From Novosphingobium aerophilum (lineage in GTDB: Bacteria; Pseudomonadota; Alphaproteobacteria; Sphingomonadales; Sphingomonadaceae): a stretch of DNA of 58,691 nt. Made by a program: the position numbers and the translations under genes. The notes under the pieces were generated by a model. That model was not told where the DNA came from. It was given only the letters and a program-made list of their open reading frames with translations, and did no database searches. Position 1 is the first letter of the stretch, and each line of letters starts with the position of its first letter. The stretch covers positions 1 through 58,691 of the forward strand of contig NZ_JACLAU010000021.1 in NCBI RefSeq assembly GCF_014230305.1, in the 5' to 3' direction. Below are positions 45,502 through 54,362 of the stretch, one piece after another.

Positions 45502-45623
45502 GGTGCTGCGGTATGCGCGCAGGCCGGGCGAGGCAACCGGGTTCGCGCGGGCGCGTGACAGCGGTCCACAGGATCGCGCGGGCCAGGGTAGGAACCGGAC
45601 CGGCGAGGTGATAGGCCGCAGCC

Positions 45624-46439
45624 ATGCCGGTCCGCGTCGCCATCTGCGCTCCCGCCACACCCTTTACCCGCGAGGATGCCGCGCGGGTCCAGGCCCTGGC
45701 CGCCGACTATCCCGGGGTGGAGCTGGAGTTTCATGAGCAATGCCATGCCGTGGCCGGGCACTTCGCTGGGCCGGATGATCAGCGGCTGGCGGCCTTTGTC
45801 GAATGCGCCAATGATCCTGGCTTCGACGCGGTGTGGTTCGCGCGCGGCGGCTATGGTTCGAACCGGATCGCCCAGGCGGCGATCGCGCGGCTCGGGCCAG
45901 CGGCCCGGCGCAAGGCCTATCTCGGCTATTCCGACGGCGGCTACCTGTTGGGCGGGCTTTACCGCGCCGGGATCGGCCGCCCGGTCCACGCCCCGATGCC
46001 GATCGACCTGCGCCGCGAGGGTGGAGAGGATGCGGTGCGCCGGGTGCTCGCCTGGTTCGGTGGCGACCGCTCGGGCGAGGAACCCGCGCGCGACGGGCGC
46101 CATCCGCGGGTCGCGTTCAATCTCACCACGCTGGCCATGCTCTGCGGCACGCCGCTGATGCCGGGGCTGGCCGGGCATGTGGTGATGGTGGAGGAGGTGT
46201 CCGAGCATCTCTATGCGATCGACCGCCTGTTCTTTCACGCCACGGCCCACCTTGGCGGGATCGCCGGGCTGCGGCTAGGGCGGGTCTCGGACGTGCCCGA
46301 GAACGACCGGCCCTTTGGCGCCGAACCCGAGGAGATCGCCCGGTTCTGGTGCGAACGGCACGGCCTGCCCTATCTGGGGCGGGCCGATATCGGGCACGAC
46401 GCGGCCAACCGGATCGTGCCGTTCGGGCTTGCGGAATAA
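45624..46439 (+). CDS. LD-carboxypeptidase (S66 family)
   Basis: A 271-residue cytoplasmic enzyme that trims the terminal D-Ala from tetrapeptides. The nucleophile Ser103 lies in LGYSDGGY, the Glu in VMVEEVSEHLYAIDR, and the His in DIGHDAANR. The product tripeptide is the substrate of Mpl, encoded divergently. It ends 75 bases before the fabD start. Confidence 0.92.
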   Translation: MPVRVAICAPATPFTREDAARVQALAADYPGVELEFHEQCHAVAGHFAGPDDQRLAAFVECANDPGFDAVWFARGGYGSNRIAQAAIARLGPAARRKAYLGYSDGGYLLGGLYRAGIGRPVHAPMPIDLRREGGEDAVRRVLAWFGGDRSGEEPARDGRHPRVAFNLTTLAMLCGTPLMPGLAGHVVMVEEVSEHLYAIDRLFFHATAHLGGIAGLRLGRVSDVPENDRPFGAEPEEIARFWCERHGLPYLGRADIGHDAANRIVPFGLAE

Positions 46440-46472
46440 GGCAGACCACCCCTAAGGGGCGGCCCACTTGAC

Positions 46473-46494
46473 CCCCTCCCGCCGGCGGGAGGGG
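46473..46494. repeat. 22-base perfect palindrome before fabD
   Basis: CCCCTCCCGCC followed by GGCGGGAGGGG forms an 11-bp arm palindrome just 20 bases before the fabD start; GGATGAGGAG supplies the ribosome site after it. No T run, so it is not a typical terminator. A close relative lies at 58459-58480. Confidence 0.6.
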
Positions 46495-46514
46495 CTGCGG
46501 ATGAGGAGTTTTCG

Positions 46515-47453
46515 ATGCGCGCGTTCGTGTTCCCGGGGCAGGGCAGCCAGAAGGTCGGCATGGGTGTGGAGCTCGCCGCAGCCAGCGCCGCCGCGCGTGA
46601 GGTGTTCGAGGAGGTGGACGACGCGCTGGGCCAGAAGCTGTTCCGGATCATGGCCGAAGGGCCGGAGGACCAGCTCACCCTGACCGAGAACGCCCAGCCC
46701 GCGATCATGGCCCACGCCATCGCCGTGCTGCGGGTGCTGGAGAAGGAAGGCGGGATCGCCCTGGCCGACAAGGCCGACTACGTCGCCGGTCACTCGCTGG
46801 GCGAATACACCGCGCTGTGTGCCGCCGGGGCCTTCAGCCTGGCCGACACCGCGCGGCTGCTCAAGCTGCGGGGCCAGGCGATGCAGGCGGCGGTGCCGGT
46901 GGGCGTCGGCGCGATGGCCGCGCTGCTCGGCGCGGATATCGACAAGGCCACCGCGCTGGCCGAAGCCGCGGCCGAGGGGCAGGTCTGCACCGTCGCCAAT
47001 GACAACGACCCGACCCAGGTGGTGATCTCGGGCCACCGCGAGGCGATCGAGCGGGCGATCGCGCTGGTCAAGGACCACGGGATCAAGCGCGGTGTGCTGC
47101 TGCCGGTCTCGGCCCCGTTCCACTGCCCGCTGATGCAACCCGCCGCCGACGCCATGGCCGAGGCGCTCGACCGCACCCGTCCGGGCGCGCTGCGCATTCC
47201 GGTGTTCGCCAACGTGACCGCCGCCGTGGCGAGCGATCCCGCCGAGGTGCAGCAGCTGCTGGTCGATCAGGTGACCGGCCGCGTCCGCTGGCGCGAAAGC
47301 GCGATCGCGCTGCGCGATGCCGGAGTGGCGCAGTTCGTCGAACTGGGCGGCAAGGTGCTGGGCCCGATGATCACCCGCAGCGCCGGCCCTGAGGTGGCCG
47401 TGACCAGCGTGGTGACCATGGCCGATATCGAGGAGCTGGCTAAGGGGCTTTAA
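46515..47453 (+). CDS. fabD: Malonyl-CoA:ACP transacylase
   Basis: FabD loads malonate onto ACP for fatty-acid synthesis. The 312-residue protein has FPGQGSQKVGMG at the start, Ser94 in AGHSLGEYTAL and His203 in SAPFHCPLM, the known catalytic pair. FabG normally follows it directly. Here a GxxExxY gene with inverted-repeat ends stands between. Confidence 0.97.
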   Translation: MRAFVFPGQGSQKVGMGVELAAASAAAREVFEEVDDALGQKLFRIMAEGPEDQLTLTENAQPAIMAHAIAVLRVLEKEGGIALADKADYVAGHSLGEYTALCAAGAFSLADTARLLKLRGQAMQAAVPVGVGAMAALLGADIDKATALAEAAAEGQVCTVANDNDPTQVVISGHREAIERAIALVKDHGIKRGVLLPVSAPFHCPLMQPAADAMAEALDRTRPGALRIPVFANVTAAVASDPAEVQQLLVDQVTGRVRWRESAIALRDAGVAQFVELGGKVLGPMITRSAGPEVAVTSVVTMADIEELAKGL

Positions 47454-47489
47454 CAAGGGAGGGGGCGGTTCACCTCCCGGTTCCACTCA

Positions 47490-47954
47490 GGGTTCGCGCA
47501 AAGGCGCAAAGGCGCCAAGGAGTTGTGCGTGCCGGACAGGGAAGCAATCGCTCGCGCTGCTGTAGACTGTGCGATCCACATTCATCGCGAACTCGGCCCC
47601 GGGTTGCTTGAATCGGTTTACGAGATGGTACTTGCGGCCGCCCTGGCTCGGCGCGGATTCCATGTTGTCCGGCAAGTCGCGGTTGATGTGCACTTCGATG
47701 GGTTGCACTTTCCCGGGGCGTTTCGAGTCGACCTTCTGGTGGAGGACTGTTTTCCGATCGAGATCAAGGCGGTGGAAAAGCTTCTGCCAGTGCATGCCAA
47801 GCAACTGTTGACCTACTTGCCACTGCTGAAGCAGCCCTTAGGGCTGCTTCTGAATTTTTCCGGTGAAACGATGCGCGAAGCGATCAGGCGCCTGGTCAAT
47901 GATCATCGCGCAGCCTCTTGATGCCTTTGCGCCTTTGTGCCTTTGCGCGAACCC
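47490..47954. mobile_element. GxxExxY cassette with inverted-repeat ends
   Basis: The left end GGGTTCGCGCAAAGGC-GCAAAGGCG (47490-47514) and the right end (minus strand) GGGTTCGCGCAAAGGC-ACAAAGGCG are near-identical inverted copies. The span between them holds only the GxxExxY gene and a few bases: the gene stop ends two bases before the right repeat. No transposase is present. This looks like a compact insertion of about 465 bases into fabD-fabG. Confidence 0.7.
47529..47921 (+). CDS. GxxExxY-family protein (PD-(D/E)xK nuclease-like)
   Basis: A 130-residue protein named for GLLESVY in HRELGPGLLESVYE. Downstream, FRVDLLVEDCFPIEIKAV has the spacing D...ExK of the PD-(D/E)xK nuclease fold, so a nuclease activity is suggested but not proven. 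GTG at 47529 is six bases after AAGGAG (47517-47522), a better start than the TTG at 47523. It is bounded tightly by inverted repeats and interrupts fabD-fabG. Confidence 0.85.
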   Translation: MPDREAIARAAVDCAIHIHRELGPGLLESVYEMVLAAALARRGFHVVRQVAVDVHFDGLHFPGAFRVDLLVEDCFPIEIKAVEKLLPVHAKQLLTYLPLLKQPLGLLLNFSGETMREAIRRLVNDHRAAS

Positions 47955-47976
47955 AAAAAAACGGAGCCCATACGAC

Positions 47977-48741
47977 ATGTTCGACCTTCACGGCATGACC
48001 GCCCTCGTCACCGGCGCCTCGGGCGGGATCGGTTCGTCCATTGCGCGGGCGCTGGCCGCCCAGGGGGCGCGGTTGGCGATTTCCGGGTCCAATCAGGCCA
48101 AGCTGCGCGCTTTCCGCGACGAGTTGGACGAACACACCCCGCAGCACCTGCAAGAGGTGGATCACGTGGCGATCGCTTGCGACCTGTCCGATGCCGAGCA
48201 GGTCGAGAAGCTGGTTCCGGCGGCGCTGGAATCGCTCGGCAAGATCGACATCCTGGTCAACAACGCCGGGATCACCCGCGACAACCTCGCCATGCGGATG
48301 AAGGACGAGGAATGGGATGCGGTGATCCGCGTGAACCTGGAAGCGGCCTTCCGCCTGATGCGCGCCGCGACCAAGCCGATGATGAAGGCCCGCTTCGGCC
48401 GGATCATCACCATCACCTCGGTGGTCGGCACGACCGGCAATCCCGGGCAGGTCAATTATGCCGCGGCCAAGGGCGGGCTGGTCGCCATGTCGAAAAGCCT
48501 CGCGCAAGAGCTGGCGACCCGCAACATCACCGTCAACTGCGTGGCACCGGGCTTCATCCGCACCGCGATGACCGATGTCCTGCCCGATGCCCAGAAGGAA
48601 GCGCTCAACGGGCGCATCCCGATGGGACGGATGGGCGAGGGCGAGGACATTGCCGCAGCAGTCGCCTTCCTCGCCTCCAAGGAGGCCGGGTACATCACCG
48701 GACAGACGCTGCACGTCAATGGCGGCATGGCCATGCTCTGA
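47977..48741 (+). CDS. fabG: 3-oxoacyl-ACP reductase
   Basis: FabG reduces 3-ketoacyl-ACP with NADPH in fatty-acid synthesis. The 254-residue short-chain dehydrogenase has TGASGGIG for cofactor, NNAGITRDN, and the catalytic Ser and YxxxK in SVVGTTGNPGQVNYAAAKGG. The ATG at 47977 has ACGGAG upstream. It follows the inverted-repeat cassette by 22 bases. Confidence 0.96.
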   Translation: MFDLHGMTALVTGASGGIGSSIARALAAQGARLAISGSNQAKLRAFRDELDEHTPQHLQEVDHVAIACDLSDAEQVEKLVPAALESLGKIDILVNNAGITRDNLAMRMKDEEWDAVIRVNLEAAFRLMRAATKPMMKARFGRIITITSVVGTTGNPGQVNYAAAKGGLVAMSKSLAQELATRNITVNCVAPGFIRTAMTDVLPDAQKEALNGRIPMGRMGEGEDIAAAVAFLASKEAGYITGQTLHVNGGMAML

Positions 48742-48954
48742 GCTCCGCCGGCCAGAGGAAGGGCCGCGGACAAGGCCTTTGGGTCAGGCCGGGGGCGAAA
48801 GCCCCGCCAACCGGCCATTTATCCCCAGTTCCCGCGCGGCGGACCGGCTTGGCGCTTGCCGCGCGGGGCCGCCGCGTTAAGACAGGTGGTCCGAAATCTT
48901 GATGGAAATGGCCGATTCCGCATCCGGCCTGCCCAAGGGGGACACGAGAGCGAC

Positions 48955-50073
48955 ATGAAGGCTACCATCGAACGCGCGACGCTGCTCAAGTGCCTGTCGC
49001 ACGTCCAATCCGTCGTCGAACGCCGCAACACCATCCCGATCCTGTCGAATGTCCTGATCGAGGCATCGGGCGCAGGGGCGGTCAAGGTCATGGCGACCGA
49101 CCTTGACCTTCAGGTGGTCGAGACGATGAGCGCGGTCAATGTCGAGACCGCCGGTGCCATCACCGTATCGGCGCACTTGCTGTTCGACATCGCGCGCAAG
49201 CTGCCGGACGGATCGCAGGTCAGCCTGGAAACCGCCGACAACCGCATGGCGGTCAAGGCCGGGCGCAGCCGGTTCTCGTTGCCGACCCTGCCGCGCGACG
49301 ATTTCCCGGTGATCGTCGAGGGCGATCTGCCGACCAGCTTCGAAATCCCCGCGCGCACCCTGGCCGAACTGATCGACCGCACCCGCTTCGCGATCTCGAC
49401 CGAGGAAACCCGCTACTACCTGAACGGGATCTTCCTCCACGTGGCCGAGGACGAGCTGAAGGCGGCGGCGACCGACGGCCACAGGCTGGCCCGGTTCACC
49501 CTGCCGCGCCCGGATGGGGCCGAAGGCATGCCGGACGTGATTGTCCCGCGCAAATGCGTCGCTGAACTGCGCAAGCTGCTGGAGGAAGCGCTCGACACCA
49601 ACGTCCTGGTCGATCTGTCGGCCTCGAAGGTGCGCTTCACCCTGGGCGGCGAGAACGGCGTGGTGCTGACCAGCAAGCTGATCGACGGCACCTTCCCCGA
49701 CTACAACCGCGTGATCCCGACCGGCAACGACAAGCTGCTGAAGCTCGACCCACGCAGCTTCTACGAAGGCGTGGACCGTGTGGCGACCATTGCCACCGAA
49801 AAGACCCGCGCCGTGAAGATCGCGCTCGACAACGATCGCGTGACCCTGTCCGTGACCTCGCCCGACAACGGCACGGCGGCCGAGGAGCTGCCCGCCGACT
49901 ACAAGGCCAGCGGTCTGGAGATCGGCTTTAACGCCAATTACCTGAAGGACATCCTCAGCCAGATCGACGGTGACACGGTGGAGCTGCATCTGGCCGACGC
50001 CGGAGCGCCCACCCTGATCCGCCAGACCGAGCGCTCACCGGCGCTTTATGTGCTGATGCCGATGCGCGTGTGA
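48955..50073 (+). CDS. dnaN: DNA polymerase III sliding clamp (beta)
   Basis: The 372-residue clamp subunit starts MKATIERATLLKCLSHVQSV with RRNTIPILSNVLIEA as the family mark. The middle has DGHRLARFTLP, and the C-terminus ends ALYVLMPMRV with the usual clamp motif. It forms a ring dimer holding the replicase on DNA. dnaA is not adjacent. Confidence 0.97.
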   Translation: MKATIERATLLKCLSHVQSVVERRNTIPILSNVLIEASGAGAVKVMATDLDLQVVETMSAVNVETAGAITVSAHLLFDIARKLPDGSQVSLETADNRMAVKAGRSRFSLPTLPRDDFPVIVEGDLPTSFEIPARTLAELIDRTRFAISTEETRYYLNGIFLHVAEDELKAAATDGHRLARFTLPRPDGAEGMPDVIVPRKCVAELRKLLEEALDTNVLVDLSASKVRFTLGGENGVVLTSKLIDGTFPDYNRVIPTGNDKLLKLDPRSFYEGVDRVATIATEKTRAVKIALDNDRVTLSVTSPDNGTAAEELPADYKASGLEIGFNANYLKDILSQIDGDTVELHLADAGAPTLIRQTERSPALYVLMPMRV

Positions 50074-50156
50074 TCGGGGGCCGTCGCCCGGCTTGACCGG
50101 AACGGCTGTTCTGCTGCGACGCTTCCCGGACGCGCGGGAAGGCTTTCCGGGCGGGC

Positions 50157-51470
50157 TCAATCCCGCCCGGCCGCCGCAAGCATGGCTTCAAGAGTGACGA
50201 ATTTCTCGCGCGGGGCGCCGTCCCGGGCCTGGGCAATTTCGGCGGCATCGATCTTCTGCCAGTCCTGGAACCGGACGACGTCCAGACCGCGTGCTGCGGC
50301 CAGCCGGTCGAACCCGACGCCACCGGGGCGCGACCCTGCTGACGGTTGGTCCGCGGCCATGGTTTCGACCACCTCGTATCCGTCGGGCCGGTTGGTCCCG
50401 ATCGTGCCGGATGGGCCGCGCCGGGCCCAGCCGACGCAGTAGAGCCCATCGAGAATGCGCCCGCCATCATTGGCGAACCGTCCGGCGCGCTGGTCGAACG
50501 GCACGCCGTCGATCGGCGAGGTCTGGTAGCCGATGCACGAGATGACGAGACCGGCCGGAATGCGATAGGTTTCCCCGGTGCCGATTGCGCGACCCTTGTC
50601 GACCCGGGTTCGTTCGACCTCGAGCGCGGACACCCTGCCGTCGGTCCCGACCAGCCGCCGCGGCGCGGCGAAGAAATCGAACTCTATATCGATTGGCCGG
50701 TCGGCCCGCTCGCTTTCGGGAATGGCGGCGAAGGCGCGCAGATGCGCCACCGACTTGCGGATCCCGGGTTCGAGCAGGATGTCGTCATCTTCCGGGGGCA
50801 GGTCGGCGCGATCGACCCGGGGATAGGCGCGGCTGAGGTGGACCAGTTCGCCCAGTTCCTTCGGGGTCATCGCGATCTGGTGCGGGCCGCGCCGACCCAG
50901 CACAACGACCCGGCGAATGCCGGAAAGCTTCAGCGCCTCGAGCGCATGGTCGACAATATCGCTCCCGGCGAACTCGGCCTCGGTCTTGGTCAGGATGCGG
51001 GCGACATCGAGCGCGACGTTGCCGTTGCCGATCACCACGGCGGTGGCGCCTGACAGATCGGGGGAAAGATCGGTGAACTGCGGATGGCCATTGTACCAGC
51101 CGACAAAGGCGGCGCTGCCGAAGACGTTCGACAGGTCATCCCCGGGCAGGTCGAGCGGCCGGTCATGCGGCGCGCCCGTGGCCAGCACCACGGCGTGGTA
51201 AAGATCGCGCAGCTCGGCCACCGAAACGTCCTGGCCGATCGCCACATTGCCAAGGAAACGCACCCGGTCTGTCAGGGCCACGGCCTCGAAGCGCCGTGCG
51301 ACAGCCTTGATCGACTGGTGATCGGGTGCCACTCCGCTGCGGATCAGTCCGAAGGGAACGGGCAGGCGGTCAAACACGTCGATCTCGACGCTGTCCCCCC
51401 ACTGGCGGAGCGCCGCCTCGGCGGTGTAGTAGCCGGCCGGGCCGGAACCGATGATCGCGATCTTGCGCAT
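50157..51470 (-). CDS. FprA/adrenodoxin reductase-like NADPH-ferredoxin reductase
   Basis: A 437-residue FAD protein. The N-terminal dinucleotide loop is IIGSGPAGYYTAEAAL, followed by FGLIRSGVAPDHQ, and the NADP-binding loop is VIGNGNVALDVARIL. These are marks of the FprA/adrenodoxin reductase group. It passes electrons from NADPH to a small ferredoxin. The partner ferredoxin is not in the window. ATG at 51470; the longer frame adds nothing conserved. Confidence 0.92.
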   Translation of the reverse strand: MRKIAIIGSGPAGYYTAEAALRQWGDSVEIDVFDRLPVPFGLIRSGVAPDHQSIKAVARRFEAVALTDRVRFLGNVAIGQDVSVAELRDLYHAVVLATGAPHDRPLDLPGDDLSNVFGSAAFVGWYNGHPQFTDLSPDLSGATAVVIGNGNVALDVARILTKTEAEFAGSDIVDHALEALKLSGIRRVVVLGRRGPHQIAMTPKELGELVHLSRAYPRVDRADLPPEDDDILLEPGIRKSVAHLRAFAAIPESERADRPIDIEFDFFAAPRRLVGTDGRVSALEVERTRVDKGRAIGTGETYRIPAGLVISCIGYQTSPIDGVPFDQRAGRFANDGGRILDGLYCVGWARRGPSGTIGTNRPDGYEVVETMAADQPSAGSRPGGVGFDRLAAARGLDVVRFQDWQKIDAAEIAQARDGAPREKFVTLEAMLAAAGRD

Positions 51471-51597
51471 GGGGTTCTCCACCTCTCCTCCCGCCGGTGC
51501 AGGCAACCTTCATTCGCGGCCGGGCGCAAGGGAAAAACTGTCTTTCACAGTTGCCGGGTTTAACCCTTTCGCAAGCGCCGCCGACGCAGATGGGCGC

Positions 51598-54261
51598 ATG
51601 AGGCGAACGCGGTCCCAGTCCCAGTCGATCCCGCCTGAACCGACCCCTCCCGTCGACGGCTCCGCAGCCGCCGGCGCGCGCAATCGCGCGACCACGGCCC
51701 GCGTGCGCACGCACCGCTATCTTCCCCGCTATGCGATCCCCCAGGAATGGTGGGTCATGGCCCCGGCTATGCTGATGGCGGTGCTGGTGAACGGCTCAGC
51801 CTCGCGCTCGCTGCCGCCCTTTGTCAGCGGGATCTGCGCGATCGTGGCGGCGGTGCTGGCCATGACCGCGCCACTGCTCGGACGGTTCGAGCGGACGCGC
51901 GGGTGGCGGGGGGCGGCTCGCTGGATTCCGGTCGGGATCATCGTTGTCCTGCCGATGTTCCTGTTCGGCCTCGCCATGTCGCTGTGGATCACGCACCAGC
52001 CCATTCGCGGCTGGGACACCGCGCCTGCCACCCTGGTGATGATCGGCACGCTCGCCTGCATTCTCTGCTCGGGCCGCCTGCCCACCATGGTGAGCGCCTT
52101 GCTGGCGCTGTGGTTTGCCCATGCCGTGGTGACGCTGGAAGAGGCAACCATGCTGGCGCTGGTCATCGGCGCGGGGGTGGGCGTCTACATCTCGATCCGC
52201 CAGCTCGAGTTCAGTCGCCAGGCCCAGGCCCAGCTGGAACAGGTCGAGCGGGCGCAACAGCGGGCTGAGCTGATCCTGTCGGACTACGAACTGACCCGTC
52301 AGGGCTGGTTCTGGGAAACCGACCGGCGCGGCCTGATCACCTATGTTTCGCCGACGATCGGAGAGATCGTCGGACGCACCGGAGCGGAGCTGCTCGGCCG
52401 GCCGTTCACCGAGCTGTTCGTCTACGATGGCCACGATGGCGAGAGCCAGCGGACCCTGCATTTCCATCTCAACGCCCGGTCCTCGTTCCAGGACCTGCGC
52501 CTGCGCGCCGCCACCCCGGACCAGGAAGAACGCTGGTGGTCGGTCAATGGCTTGCCGGTCTATGATGATTTCGACAATTTCCAGGGCTTCCGCGGCTCGG
52601 GCAGCGACCTGACCGAGCGTAAGCGATCGGAAGAGCAGGCCAGCCGCCTGGCCCATTACGATTCGCTGACCGGTCTCGCCAACCGGCTGCAGATGTCGAA
52701 GTCGCTGGAAAAGATCCTCAATGCCCGGGCTGCGGAGCATCGCTCGTGCGCAGTGCTGCTGTTGGACCTCGACCGGTTCAAGCAGGTCAACGATACCCTG
52801 GGCCATCCGGCCGGCGATGCGCTGTTGAAGCAGGTCGCGCATCGGCTTGAGCGGGTCGTGGAAGAGCGGGGCCGCGTCGGGCGGCTCGGCGGCGACGAAT
52901 TCCAGGTGCTGATCCCGGGACATCATGGTCGCGACAAGCTGGCCGGCCTGGCTGAGCGGATCATTCACGCCCTGTCCGAGCCCTACAGCATCGAAGGGCA
53001 CCGGGTGATGATCGGGGCTTCGGTGGGCATCGCCATGGCCCCCGAGGACGGGGTCACTTCCGAGGCGATCATCCGCAATGCCGACCTGGCGCTCTATGCC
53101 GCCAAGGACGGCGGTCGCGGGCGTCACCACTTCTATGCGGCCGATCTCCACTCCGATGCGGAAGAGCGCCGCCAGCTTGAACAGGACCTGCGCGATGCCC
53201 TGTCTTCGGGCGGGTTGCAGTTGTTCTACCAGCCGATCGTCCATACCGCGTCCGAGACCGTGTCGGGCTTCGAGGCCCTGCTCCGCTGGAAGCACCCGAC
53301 CCGCGGCTGGCTCAGCCCGGCCAAGTTCGTGCCGATCGCCGAGGACGCCGGGATCATCGCGCAGATCGGCGAATGGGCCTTGCGTACGGCCTGCCATGAT
53401 CTTTCCCGGTGGCCGCGCAACGTCCGGGTGGCGGTGAACGTTTCGCCGCTTCAGTTCGCCAATCCCGCCCTGCCGGCGATCGTGACGAGCGCCATCGCTT
53501 CGGCCGGGGTCTCGCCCGACCAGCTCGAGCTGGAAATCACCGAAAGCGTGTTCCTCAACGACGACGAGGGCACCGATGCCATGTTCGTGGCGCTGAAGCG
53601 GGTCGGCGTGCGGCTGGCGCTGGACGATTTCGGCACCGGCTATTCCTCGCTCGGCTATCTGCAGAAGGCGCCGTTCAACAAGATCAAGATCGACCAGTCG
53701 TTCGTCCGCGGCGCCACGGCCAAGGGCAGCGCCAATGCGGCGATCATCGCCTCGATCGTCCGCCTCGCCGAGGCGCTGGGCATGGAGACCACGGCCGAAG
53801 GGGTCGAGACGCTCGACGAGCTCGACCTGGTGCGCGGCCTCGGTTGCAGCCACATCCAGGGCTATGTCTACGACCAGCCGCTGACCGCCGCCGAAGCGCG
53901 CGAGCGGGTGGCCGACGGGGTCAAGATCACCGCCAGTGGTCCGCGTTCCACCCGTTCCCTCCGCAAGACGGTGCTGCGACGGGTGGTGATGGAGCACGAT
54001 GGCCACGTCTACGATGCCACGGTGCGCAACATGTCCGAGACCGGGGCCCTGATCGAAGGGCTCTGGAACGTCCCGGAAGGCACGATCTTCACCGTGCGGC
54101 TGGGAGAGGGGCAGTCCGTGAAGGCGATTGCCCGGTGGTGCGAGGAGGAACGGGTGGGCATGGAGTTCCTTTCCCCGGTCCGGCTGGAAGAAGCCGCTGC
54201 CCGTCCGCTCCCGGCTCCTCCGCCGGGCGTGCCGCGCCAGGCCTCGCACCGCTTCGGTTGA
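51598..54261 (+). CDS. Membrane PAS-GGDEF-EAL-PilZ c-di-GMP turnover protein
   Basis: An 887-residue protein. Residues 60-200 hold about five hydrophobic segments, then a PAS domain (about 225-345). The GGDEF domain shows an intact G431-G432-D433-E434-F435, and the EAL domain E559-A560-L561 with NVSPLQFANP, ESVFLNDD and DDFGTGYSS. The C-terminal PilZ (about 780-870) has VLRRVVMEHDG and VRNMSETGALIEG. It could make, break and bind c-di-GMP; which activity dominates is unknown. A paralogue lies directly downstream. Confidence 0.95.
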   Translation: MRRTRSQSQSIPPEPTPPVDGSAAAGARNRATTARVRTHRYLPRYAIPQEWWVMAPAMLMAVLVNGSASRSLPPFVSGICAIVAAVLAMTAPLLGRFERTRGWRGAARWIPVGIIVVLPMFLFGLAMSLWITHQPIRGWDTAPATLVMIGTLACILCSGRLPTMVSALLALWFAHAVVTLEEATMLALVIGAGVGVYISIRQLEFSRQAQAQLEQVERAQQRAELILSDYELTRQGWFWETDRRGLITYVSPTIGEIVGRTGAELLGRPFTELFVYDGHDGESQRTLHFHLNARSSFQDLRLRAATPDQEERWWSVNGLPVYDDFDNFQGFRGSGSDLTERKRSEEQASRLAHYDSLTGLANRLQMSKSLEKILNARAAEHRSCAVLLLDLDRFKQVNDTLGHPAGDALLKQVAHRLERVVEERGRVGRLGGDEFQVLIPGHHGRDKLAGLAERIIHALSEPYSIEGHRVMIGASVGIAMAPEDGVTSEAIIRNADLALYAAKDGGRGRHHFYAADLHSDAEERRQLEQDLRDALSSGGLQLFYQPIVHTASETVSGFEALLRWKHPTRGWLSPAKFVPIAEDAGIIAQIGEWALRTACHDLSRWPRNVRVAVNVSPLQFANPALPAIVTSAIASAGVSPDQLELEITESVFLNDDEGTDAMFVALKRVGVRLALDDFGTGYSSLGYLQKAPFNKIKIDQSFVRGATAKGSANAAIIASIVRLAEALGMETTAEGVETLDELDLVRGLGCSHIQGYVYDQPLTAAEARERVADGVKITASGPRSTRSLRKTVLRRVVMEHDGHVYDATVRNMSETGALIEGLWNVPEGTIFTVRLGEGQSVKAIARWCEEERVGMEFLSPVRLEEAAARPLPAPPPGVPRQASHRFG

Positions 54262-54362
54262 GACCTGTGGGCTCGGCGTATTAGGTTGTTGTTCACCACT
54301 TTTCGTTAGACCCCACACACATGATGCAGATGGTTGCGTCTTGCGAATGAGGCTGGGACCCG

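Noticed and set aside
51796..54318. An 840-residue open frame on the minus strand
   Set aside because: It is antisense to the PAS-GGDEF-EAL-PilZ gene; high GC leaves long shadow frames. The protein is His/Gln/Arg-rich with no domain.
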